In this document: piece by piece, positions 14,094 through 20,329 of the stretch | Position numbering within the stretch: the stretch's first letter is position 1 | Layout of the letters: each line of letters opens with the position of its first letter | Source of the DNA: an uncultured Eubacteriales bacterium | GTDB taxonomy: Bacteria; Bacillota; Clostridia; Oscillospirales; CAG-272 | NCBI GenBank assembly: GCA_900546695.1 | Contig: URDX01000029.1 | Location: 1 to 20,329, forward strand | DNA: 20,329 bases | Direction of reading: 5' to 3' | Program-made: the position numbers and the translations under genes | Notes under the pieces: model-generated | Databases searched by the model: none | Told to the model about the DNA's origin: nothing | The model's input: the letters and a program-made list of their open reading frames with translations, nothing else

Positions 14094-15098
14094 ATGCATA
14101 CCTATATACCCGAGGGCTACGCCCCGATACTCGACCTTTATCAGACACAGACTGCGATAGGCGATCTCAAGCAGTCGTTTCAGCGCGAGCTCGCTACCGC
14201 ACTCAATCTCAAGCGCGCTACCGCGCCGCTTTTCGTCGATCCCGCATCGGGACTCAACGACAATCTAAACGGCGTTGAGCGCCCTGTCAGCTTTGATATA
14301 AAGGGCGTTGACACGGTAGCCGAGGTCGTTCAGTCGCTTGCCAAGTGGAAGCGCATGGCGCTGCTGCGCTACGGCTTTGCGCCCGGAGAAGGCATATATA
14401 CCGATATGAACGCGATACGCCGCGACGAGGAGCTTGACAATCTCCACTCGGTATATACCGACCAGTGGGACTGGGAAAAGGTCATAACCCGCGAGCAGCG
14501 CAATCTTGAAACGCTGAAAAACACCGTGCGCGCCATCGTTGCCGCCGTGTCGTATACAAACGATGCCATCAAGGCAAAGTTCCCGCAGCTCTCCTGCCGC
14601 ATCGAGCGCGACGTGTTCTTTGTGACCGCGCAGGAGCTCGAGGATATGTATCCGACGCTCTCGCCGAAGGAGCGCGAAAATAAGACAGTCCGCGAGCACG
14701 GCACCGTGTTCGTCATGCAGATAGGAAAGCTGCTGCGTTCGGGCACGCGCCATGACGGCAGAGCACCCGACTACGACGATTGGGAGCTGAACGGCGATAT
14801 TCTCGTATGGAACGATATTCTCGGCTGCGCTTTTGAGCTGTCGTCGATGGGCATCCGCGTCGATGCCGAATCGCTTGACAGACAGCTCAGCGAGCTCGGA
14901 GCGGACGACCGCCGCAGCCTTACATACCATCGCATGCTGCTCGCGAACGAGCTCCCGCTGACCATCGGCGGCGGTATCGGACAGTCGAGACTCTGCATGC
15001 TGATACTGCAGAAGGCGCATATCGGAGAGGTTCAGGTCTCGGTATGGGACAGCGAGACGGTCGAGGCATGCGAGCGCGGAGGCGTTCCGCTGCTTTGA
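14094..15098 (+). CDS. asnA: Aspartate--ammonia ligase (asparagine synthetase A)
   Basis: The product has 334 residues, close to the usual 330. AsnA makes asparagine from aspartate, ammonia and ATP in the cytosol and shares the class II aminoacyl-tRNA synthetase fold. Signature blocks are present: YQTQTAIGDLKQSFQRELAT at the N-terminus, RATAPLFVDPASGLNDNLNG, RPVSFDIKG, KWKRMALLRYGF, GIYTDMNAIRRDE, HSVYTDQWDWEKVI, HGTVFVMQIG, and the C-terminal GGGIGQSRLCMLILQKAHIG with its ATP-site arginine. The ATG at 14094 follows GAGGA (14086-14090) at rather short spacing. It has its own consensus promoter and a long repeat-bearing leader, so it is probably regulated separately from trmL. Confidence 0.97.
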   Translation: MHTYIPEGYAPILDLYQTQTAIGDLKQSFQRELATALNLKRATAPLFVDPASGLNDNLNGVERPVSFDIKGVDTVAEVVQSLAKWKRMALLRYGFAPGEGIYTDMNAIRRDEELDNLHSVYTDQWDWEKVITREQRNLETLKNTVRAIVAAVSYTNDAIKAKFPQLSCRIERDVFFVTAQELEDMYPTLSPKERENKTVREHGTVFVMQIGKLLRSGTRHDGRAPDYDDWELNGDILVWNDILGCAFELSSMGIRVDAESLDRQLSELGADDRRSLTYHRMLLANELPLTIGGGIGQSRLCMLILQKAHIGEVQVSVWDSETVEACERGGVPLL

Positions 15099-15248
15099 TG
15101 ATGTGCGGCACAGCTGCCGTGAGATAACACGGCGCAGCCGCTCGGCAGCTTTGGAATGACGCAGTACAGCGGCGCTCAGCTGCTTTGATATTTGTTATTT
15201 GTCGATAATTTACACGCCGCTGCGTGCGGCGCGGACAGGAGGACGGTT

Positions 15249-16307
15249 ATGCTTAAGAATACCTTATACCGCTTGAATCACGAGCATGCTCTTACCGTCG
15301 GCTTTTTCGGCGGCTCGATAACCGAGGGGGCAGGCTCATCCGACCCGTCGAAAACAAGCTGGGCGGGGCGGACGTCGGAGTGGTTTAAAGAGAAATACCC
15401 CGGGGTCGATTTTACCTTCCGCAACAGAGCGATAGGAGGAACGGGCTCGGATTTCGGCGTTTATCGTCTCGAGAGCGAGCTCCTGCCGGACGGCGAGCCG
15501 CTGCCGCAGCTGTACTTTATAGAGTTCGCGGTGAACGATTACGGCTGGGTCTACGAGAGCATTCACACATCCATGGAATGCATCGTGCGCAAGATACGGT
15601 CCCGCTGCCCGACCGCCGATATCGTCTTTGTGTATACCATGACGAAATATGTCGACGACGATATCCGTGCGGGTGCTGAGTTTGAGAGCCGCGCGGCGCA
15701 TTCCGCGGTGGCGCATTACTATGGTATTCCGTCGGTGTCGATAGGCGACGCACTGCGCTCCGCCGTATGGGCAGAGCACGGCGGCGACTGGCTCGCGCTG
15801 ACTGCGGATAACGTTCACCCTAACGACGACGGCTACGCCGTATGTGCCGATGCGGTTTTCCGTTTTCTCAAACGTGAGCTTGACGGAGACGTGCCCGCAG
15901 CGCTTGAAGAAAAGCCGCTGCCGCCCTACCGCTCGGTATACGATCAGCTCGCCGCGCGGGTAGTCGACCCGTCGGAGGCAACGGCGAGCAGCGGATGGAG
16001 CTATCACGATTCACCGCTCGGACATTATCCGCATTACTATGAGGCATCCGTCGCGGGCGAGTGGATGGAGCTCCGCTTTGTCGGCAGACGTGTGGGCTTG
16101 TATGTGACGCTTACTCCCGATTCCGATCTGCTGAGGTGGCAGATAGACGGCGGCGAGCCGCTTGAGCTGACGTGCTGTCGCAGACCGATGCAGTGTGCGC
16201 TGCCGTGCGAGCTTGAATACGGCGAGCACACCGTGCGCATTTATATCTACGGCGAGGCGGGAGCTGCAGTCAAGCCGCAGCGCATAAGCGCGTTTCTTAT
16301 CAGCTGA
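15249..16307 (+). CDS. SGNH/GDSL-family hydrolase with C-terminal beta domain
   Basis: The product has 352 residues. AGGAGG at 15238-15243 sets ATG 15249. The four SGNH blocks are visible: GFFGGSITEG with nucleophile Ser23, the glycine block AIGGTGSDFG, the asparagine block FIEFAVNDYG, and DNVHPNDDGY with Asp187 and His190. About 130 residues follow as a beta-rich domain (GEWMELRFVGRRVGLYVTLT, EYGEHTVRIYIYG) of the kind seen in carbohydrate-acting esterases. There is no signal peptide, so it should act in the cytosol unless exported otherwise. The natural substrate may be an acetylated sugar or glycoside (inference). It starts 150 bases after asnA and ends 15 bases before the protease gene, so those two are likely co-transcribed. 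Confidence 0.9.
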   Translation: MLKNTLYRLNHEHALTVGFFGGSITEGAGSSDPSKTSWAGRTSEWFKEKYPGVDFTFRNRAIGGTGSDFGVYRLESELLPDGEPLPQLYFIEFAVNDYGWVYESIHTSMECIVRKIRSRCPTADIVFVYTMTKYVDDDIRAGAEFESRAAHSAVAHYYGIPSVSIGDALRSAVWAEHGGDWLALTADNVHPNDDGYAVCADAVFRFLKRELDGDVPAALEEKPLPPYRSVYDQLAARVVDPSEATASSGWSYHDSPLGHYPHYYEASVAGEWMELRFVGRRVGLYVTLTPDSDLLRWQIDGGEPLELTCCRRPMQCALPCELEYGEHTVRIYIYGEAGAAVKPQRISAFLIS

Positions 16308-16322
16308 TAATTTGAGGTGAAT

Positions 16323-17537
16323 ATGAGGAAAAGAACCTGCGCTGCGATAACGGCGGCATCCGTGCTGCTTTCGGCGGTCGTTACCTTTCAGATAACGAGC
16401 ACCACATATCGCGCGAAAAACAAATCGGCACTCGACTCGCTGCGGGTCGAGTACGAGGGCTCGTTCGGCGGAAAGATGAACGCTCTGCACGATGACTTTC
16501 TCGCGCTCTACAACGGCGAGGTCGACGAGGATCAACTCGACGAGCTGAGCATGAAATATTTTGTTTTTGCTACAGGCGACCGCTACGGCGAATATCTGAC
16601 GGCGGATGAATTTGCCGAGCTCGAGGCGGGGCTTGAGGGCGATTTTGTCGGGATAGGCGTTTCGGTAATAGAGGACGGCGACAGCGGATTGCTCGAGCTG
16701 GTCGATGTTTTTCCCGATTCCCCCGCGGCGTCGGTCGGCATGCAGCCGGGCGATCTTATCTATAAGGTAGGAGACGACTACGCCGCAGAGATAGGCGAGG
16801 ATGCCGTTCTCTCGCGCGTGCGCGGCGAGGAGGGGACCGATGTCACCATAACCGTGCTGCGCGACGGCGAGGAGCAGACCTTTACGGTCACTCGCGCGCA
16901 TGTCACCGAGCGCAACGTTACGTACAGAATATACGGCGAGCAGGGTGGTGAGGCGAGCAATGTCGGACTCATTATCATATCGTCGTTTGACGCCGTTACG
17001 GAGAGTCAGGTCGATGAGGCTATCGCGGCGCTGCGTGAGCGCGGAGCCGAGGCGCTGATATTCGATCTGCGCGGAAATCTCGGCGGCGCGCTGACGAGCA
17101 TTGTACCGATTCTCGATAAGCTGCTGCCAGAAGGACCGATACTTCATGTCGTTCCGAAGGAGGGCGATACCGAGACAATTTCCTCCGATGCGGAGGAGCT
17201 CGATATGCCGATGGCGGTCGTCGTCAACGGGAATACCGCAAGCGCGGCGGAGCTGTTTACAAGCGCGCTGATGGACTACGATAAGGCGGTCATAGTCGGC
17301 ACTCAGACGTACGGCAAGGGCTGTATGCAGACGATAACGCAGCGCCCCGACGGCTCGGCTATCCGCGTAACTACCGCATACTACGACCCGCCGTATTCCG
17401 AAAACTACGACGGTGTAGGGATAACCCCGGACATTACGGTCGAGCCCGACGAGGTGACGGCATCGACGAATCGCTATAAGATAGCCGACCGCGACGACAA
17501 TCAGCTCACGGCGGCGTATAACGCGCTGATAGGCTGA
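16323..17537 (+). CDS. S41-family (carboxyl-terminal processing) peptidase
   Basis: The product has 404 residues. Residues 1-28 form a signal anchor (RKRTCAAITAASVLLSAVVT), so the protease faces outside. A short helical region precedes a PDZ domain at about 103-200 (FVGIGVSVIEDGDSGLLELV, DSPAASVGMQPGDLIYKVGD). The S41 core follows, with ALIFDLRGNLGGAL, the nucleophile Ser307 in NGNTASAAELF and the general-base Lys332 in TYGKGC; the 25-residue separation is normal for the Ser-Lys dyad. The domain order is that of CtpA/CtpB. The ATG at 16323 is only about three bases after GAGGTG; a GTG at 16317 lies inside that site and is less likely. Targets are unknown. Confidence 0.95.
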   Translation: MRKRTCAAITAASVLLSAVVTFQITSTTYRAKNKSALDSLRVEYEGSFGGKMNALHDDFLALYNGEVDEDQLDELSMKYFVFATGDRYGEYLTADEFAELEAGLEGDFVGIGVSVIEDGDSGLLELVDVFPDSPAASVGMQPGDLIYKVGDDYAAEIGEDAVLSRVRGEEGTDVTITVLRDGEEQTFTVTRAHVTERNVTYRIYGEQGGEASNVGLIIISSFDAVTESQVDEAIAALRERGAEALIFDLRGNLGGALTSIVPILDKLLPEGPILHVVPKEGDTETISSDAEELDMPMAVVVNGNTASAAELFTSALMDYDKAVIVGTQTYGKGCMQTITQRPDGSAIRVTTAYYDPPYSENYDGVGITPDITVEPDEVTASTNRYKIADRDDNQLTAAYNALIG

Positions 17538-17624
17538 CTGCAGTGAACCGCCGCGCGACAATGCATTACCCGCGGCAGGAGCCGCAGAAGATAAATCAAT
17601 TAAGGCTTGAAAGGATAAAAGAAC

Positions 17625-18098
17625 ATGGCAAAAATCAATAAGATTACCAATGAGGGTTACAAAAAGCTTCAGGACGAGCTCCGTTTTCTCAAGACCATCC
17701 GCCGCAAGGAGGTAGGAGAGGCTATCAAGGCAGCAAGAGCACTCGGAGACCTCTCGGAGAACAGCGAGTACGATGAGGCACGCGAGGAGCAGGCGAAGGT
17801 CGAGGCGCGCATCGTCGAGATCGAGGCTATGCTCGAGAACGTCGAGGTCATCAGCGAGCACGAGCTCACCACCGATGCGGTGAACGTCGGCTCGAAGGTC
17901 AGACTGCACGATCTTAAGACCGACAAGGAGCTCGAGTACACCGTCGTCGGTTCGTCGGAGGCGAACGCGCTCAAGCACATGATCTCCGACCAGTCGCCCA
18001 TCGGCAGCGCGCTCATGGGCTGCAAGGTCGGCGAGACCGTCACCGCATATACCCCCACAGGCGAGCGTCGCTTTGAGCTGCTCGAGATATCTAAGTAA
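17625..18098 (+). CDS. greA: Transcription elongation factor GreA
   Basis: The product has 157 residues, exactly the usual length. GreA enters the secondary channel of RNA polymerase and stimulates cleavage of backtracked transcripts. The N-terminal coiled coil (TNEGYKKLQDELRFLKTIRR) carries the conserved tip GDLSENSEYDEAREEQ with its two functional acidic residues. The C-terminal FKBP-like domain includes GSKVRLHDL, EYTVVGSSEAN, ISDQSPIGSALMG and the final ERRFELLEISK. The start is ATG 17625 with GAAAGGA about ten bases upstream. It is followed after 36 bases by lysS, a pairing common in Firmicutes, and the two are probably one transcript. Confidence 0.98.
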   Translation: MAKINKITNEGYKKLQDELRFLKTIRRKEVGEAIKAARALGDLSENSEYDEAREEQAKVEARIVEIEAMLENVEVISEHELTTDAVNVGSKVRLHDLKTDKELEYTVVGSSEANALKHMISDQSPIGSALMGCKVGETVTAYTPTGERRFELLEISK

Positions 18099-18134
18099 TA
18101 CGGCTAATTTTTTATCGAAAGGACGTTACCCGAC

Positions 18135-19631
18135 ATGGCAGATAACATAAATCAGGATGTTCAGGCAGATCAGGATCCCGGTCAGCTGCTGCGCGTACGG
18201 CGGGAAAAGCTCGCGGCGCTTCAGGCGGCAGGACACGACCCCTTTGTTATAACGAAATATGACGTTACGCATCGCAGCGCGGAGATAAAGGACCGCTACG
18301 ACGAGCTCGAGGGCAAGCAGGTCTCGGTCGCCGGCAGAATGATGAGCAAACGCATAATGGGAAAGGCGTCCTTTTGCAGCGTTCAGGACAGAGAGGGCGC
18401 TATTCAGGTCTACGTTGCGCGCGACAGCCTCGGCGATGAGGCGTATGCCGACTTCAAACGGCTCGACCGGGGTGATATAATCGGCGTTGTCGGCAATGTG
18501 TTCAAGACCAAGACCGGCGAGATATCCATCCATGCCGAGCGTATCGAGCTGCTTTCAAAGAGCCTGCAGATACTGCCCGAGAAGTTTCACGGTCTCACGA
18601 ATACCGATATGCGCTACCGTCAGCGCTATGTCGATCTTATCGTCAATCCAGAGGTGCGAGACACCTTTATCAAGCGCTCAAAGATAATCAGCGCGATAAG
18701 AAAATACCTTGCTACACAGGACTTCATGGAGGTCGAGACCCCCATGCTTGTCGCAAATGCGGGCGGTGCATCCGCGCGCCCGTTCGAGACGCATTTCAAC
18801 GCACTCGACGAGGATCTGAAGCTGCGCATCTCGCTCGAGCTCTATCTCAAGCGCCTTATCGTCGGCGGACTTGAGCGCGTTTATGAGATAGGCAGAGTTT
18901 TCCGCAACGAGGGACTTGATACCCGCCATAACCCCGAGTTTACGCTCATGGAGCTCTATCAGGCGTATACCGATTATCACGGAATGATGGACCTTACCGA
19001 GAATCTTTACCGCTTTGTCGCGCTCGAGGTGCTCGGAACGACAACGATAAGCTACGGCGGGGTCGAGATGGACCTCGGAAAGCCCTTCCGTCGCATAACC
19101 ATGCTTGACGCGGTCAAGGAGTATTCGGGTGTTGATTTCCGCGAGATACATACTCTTGAGGAGGCACGCACCGCAGCAGACGCGCGCGGTATCCACTACG
19201 AGGAGCGCCATAAGAAGGGCGATATACTCAATCTCTTCTTCGAGGAGTATGTCGAGGAGCATCTTGTTCAGCCGACCTTCGTCATGGATCATCCCGTCGA
19301 GATATCGCCGCTCACAAAGCGTAAGCCCGACGACCCCGAGTATGTCGAGCGCTTTGAGTTCTTCATGAACGGCTGGGAGATGGCAAACGCCTACTCCGAG
19401 CTTAACGATCCGATAGATCAGCGCGAGCGCTTTGCCGCGCAGGAGCAGCTTCTCGCCGCAGGCGATGAGGAGGCAAACCATACCGACGAGGACTTTCTTA
19501 ACGCTCTCGAGATCGGTATGCCCCCCACAGGCGGCATCGGCTTCGGCATCGACCGTATGTGCATGCTGCTGACCGACTCTGCTGCTATCCGCGATGTGCT
19601 GCTTTTCCCCACAATGAAGAGTCTGAACTAA
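18135..19631 (+). CDS. lysS: Lysine--tRNA ligase, class II
   Basis: The product has 498 residues, full length for bacterial LysRS-II. The enzyme charges tRNA-Lys in the cytosol. An N-terminal anticodon-binding OB fold is visible (VSVAGRMMSKRIMGKASFCS, then VQDREGAIQVYVARD). Motif 1 lies around YRQRYVDLIVNPEVRDTFIK. Motif 2 is VFRNEGLDTRHNPEFTLMEL (about residue 255). Motif 3 is GIGFGIDRMCMLL near the end. DHPVEISPLTK and WEMANAYSELNDP are also family markers. The start ATG 18135 follows GAAAGGA at 18117-18123. A strong terminator lies 120 bases after its stop, and the sequence beyond looks like a mobile element. Confidence 0.98.
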   Translation: MADNINQDVQADQDPGQLLRVRREKLAALQAAGHDPFVITKYDVTHRSAEIKDRYDELEGKQVSVAGRMMSKRIMGKASFCSVQDREGAIQVYVARDSLGDEAYADFKRLDRGDIIGVVGNVFKTKTGEISIHAERIELLSKSLQILPEKFHGLTNTDMRYRQRYVDLIVNPEVRDTFIKRSKIISAIRKYLATQDFMEVETPMLVANAGGASARPFETHFNALDEDLKLRISLELYLKRLIVGGLERVYEIGRVFRNEGLDTRHNPEFTLMELYQAYTDYHGMMDLTENLYRFVALEVLGTTTISYGGVEMDLGKPFRRITMLDAVKEYSGVDFREIHTLEEARTAADARGIHYEERHKKGDILNLFFEEYVEEHLVQPTFVMDHPVEISPLTKRKPDDPEYVERFEFFMNGWEMANAYSELNDPIDQRERFAAQEQLLAAGDEEANHTDEDFLNALEIGMPPTGGIGFGIDRMCMLLTDSAAIRDVLLFPTMKSLN

Positions 19632-19638
19632 ATAACCC

Positions 19639-19658
19639 TTCATAATTCTTCATAATTC
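19639..19658 (+). repeat. Perfect tandem decamer after lysS
   Basis: TTCATAATTC is repeated exactly twice in tandem, followed by a weaker third copy (TCGATAATTT). It begins seven bases past the lysS stop, at the edge of the apparent mobile element. Confidence 0.6.
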
Positions 19659-19684
19659 TCGATAATTTGAGTTATGAACGGGTT

Positions 19685-19725
19685 TACACCAGCAACTTAC
19701 ACCAATTTACACCATCGGTACACCA
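19685..19725 (+). repeat. Four iteron-like TACACCA repeats
   Basis: TACACCA occurs at 19685, 19698, 19708 and 19719, spaced 13, 10 and 11 bases from start to start; three of the four copies are preceded by T, giving TTACACCA. The near-helical spacing resembles binding sites for an element-encoded protein such as a recombinase or replication initiator (inference). Confidence 0.6.
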
Positions 19726-19750
19726 AACCGAACACAATCGCACATTTTTT

Positions 19751-19790
19751 GAGAGCCTACTATGTTTTATACATGGTAGGCTCTTTTTTT
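19751..19790 (+). terminator. Rho-independent terminator after lysS
   Basis: The arms GAGCCTACTATG (19753-19764) and CATGGTAGGCTC (19772-19783) pair with one G-U and a seven-base loop, followed by seven T residues (19784-19790). It should end the greA-lysS transcript. Confidence 0.9.
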
Positions 19791-20202
19791 ATGCCCTGTT
19801 TGTCTTGCTCTTACGCGAGATAAATGGGGCAATTTTATTTTTTCAAAAAGGGGGGGTTAATTTTCGATGTTTTTTTCAGCAATCCAATACAGAGGGCAAA
19901 ACAAAAGACCTCTGAGAACCTTGAAAATTGAATATACAGCACACAGGCACATTACCTGTAATCAGAGCCGTAAAGTGGGCGCGCCAAGATCTTCCGAAAG
20001 GAAAGGAGCGAGAAACACCTACACTTTGTTATTTGTCGGCAGACAAGAAGGCGATGACGCTTACAGGGGATAATGATACTTCCGTAATTCGCGGTCGGTC
20101 CATAAAGAAGGGGCGAGGGTGAGATTCCCATGGAGCTGCTTGCAACAGCCGCCTGTGTTGTTCCCTTTACATCCGGGGTGTCGAGGACAAATAGGATGTA
20201 CG

Positions 20203-20237
20203 ACCTAAGCGTATAAATGATGTTTATGCGCTTAGGT
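20203..20237 (+). promoter_or_regulatory. Long hairpin in the leader before parA
   Basis: The arms ACCTAAGCGTATAAA (20203-20217) and TTTATGCGCTTAGGT (20223-20237) form a 15-pair stem with one G-U and a five-base loop. No T-run follows, so it is not a standard terminator. It ends 23 bases before the parA ribosome site and may protect the transcript or bind a regulator. Confidence 0.6.
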
Positions 20238-20276
20238 GGTTCAAAAGGCAAATATAAAAGAAAGGAGCTTGAAAAA

Positions 20277-20329
20277 GTGAACTGTAAAGTAATTGCAATC
20301 GAAAATCAGAAAGGAGGTACGGGCAAATC
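20277..20329 (+). CDS. ParA/Soj-type ATPase, N-terminal fragment
   Basis: Only 17 codons are inside the window: GTG start, then NCKVIAIENQKGGTGK, running off the right edge. AAAGGAG at 20261-20267 gives a well-placed ribosome site nine bases before the GTG. The deviant Walker A motif KGGTGK after a short hydrophobic strand is diagnostic of ParA/Soj/MinD-type ATPases, and the ENQKGGTGK form is typical of ParA. Such proteins position DNA or regulate partitioning. In Firmicutes integrative and conjugative elements a ParA gene commonly opens the element's backbone, which would suit the change of character after lysS. Whether this is an integrative element or a chromosomal parA cannot be decided from the fragment. 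Confidence 0.88.
   Translation, partial: MNCKVIAIENQKGGTGK

Larger units (their letters stand above)
19632..20276 (+). other. Gene-free junction: lysS trailer and untranslated leader of an incoming element
   Basis: These 645 bases hold no confident gene. In order they contain a tandem TTCATAATTC decamer (19639-19658), four TACACCA repeats, the lysS terminator, an AT-rich stretch with a G7 run near 19850, and a leader from about 19885 that ends in a long hairpin before parA. A 64-codon frame with TTG start (19928-20122) reads like protein in part (LPVIRAVKWARQDLPKGKE, then KKAMTLTGDNDTSVIRG) but lacks a ribosome site, so it is left uncalled. Confidence 0.6.

Noticed and set aside
13838..14148. 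Minus-strand frames over the asnA leader
   Set aside because: Their products are Ser/Arg/Ile-rich readings of the repeats, with no ribosome site or domain.
16011..17978. 655-codon open frame on the minus strand opposite the SGNH hydrolase, S41 protease and greA genes
   Set aside because: It is antisense to three genes with clear family motifs and spans their boundaries. Its product is an Arg/Leu-rich sequence without domains, as expected from GC-rich codons read backwards.

Overview
The window looks like chromosomal DNA of a Gram-positive clostridial bacterium, probably Oscillospirales/Ruminococcaceae-like (inference). The reasons are Shine-Dalgarno-led genes with many short co-directional units, a greA-lysS pair, an archaeal/bacterial-type asnA, sigma-A consensus promoters, Rnf-type proteins, and a ParA gene of the kind that opens Firmicutes integrative elements. 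Almost everything reads on the + strand. The exceptions are a MATE transporter and a tRNA-Met/tRNA-Glu pair.

Region 1 (1-7.1 kb) is a dense run of envelope-associated genes. It begins inside the C-terminus of a protein with two zinc ribbons (probably SPFH type). It continues with a small lipoprotein, a DUF4428 protein, a zinc-ribbon membrane protein, a TPM-domain protein and a DUF6935 protein. The SPFH, zinc-ribbon and TPM members recall the Bacillus subtilis ydjG-ydjH-ydjI group that works with PspA at the membrane, here apparently enlarged. A four-helix membrane protein, two small unknowns and a three-part lipoprotein follow. A perfect palindromic terminator closes the run.

Region 2 (7.1-9.8 kb) holds a 0.7 kb gene-poor stretch with a possible decayed coding remnant and a degenerate triple repeat, then the MATE gene and the two abutting tRNA genes. 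The tRNA pair has a consensus promoter and a strong terminator, all on the minus strand.

Region 3 (9.8-19.6 kb) is GC-richer housekeeping DNA. An rnfC/rnfD-like pair stands alone without rnfG, E, A or B. The RnfC-like protein lacks the usual nucleotide-binding loop, and the RnfD-like protein carries a disordered N-terminal extension of about 340 residues. Then come trmL, asnA (behind a leader holding helically spaced decamer repeats), an SGNH hydrolase, an S41 protease, greA and lysS.

Region 4 (19.6 kb to the end) appears to be the edge of a mobile element. After the lysS terminator come short repeats, a long structured untranslated leader and the first 17 codons of a ParA-type ATPase. The most promising material for follow-up is the degenerate orphan RnfCD pair, the enlarged ydjGHI-like module, the asnA leader repeats and the leader in front of parA.
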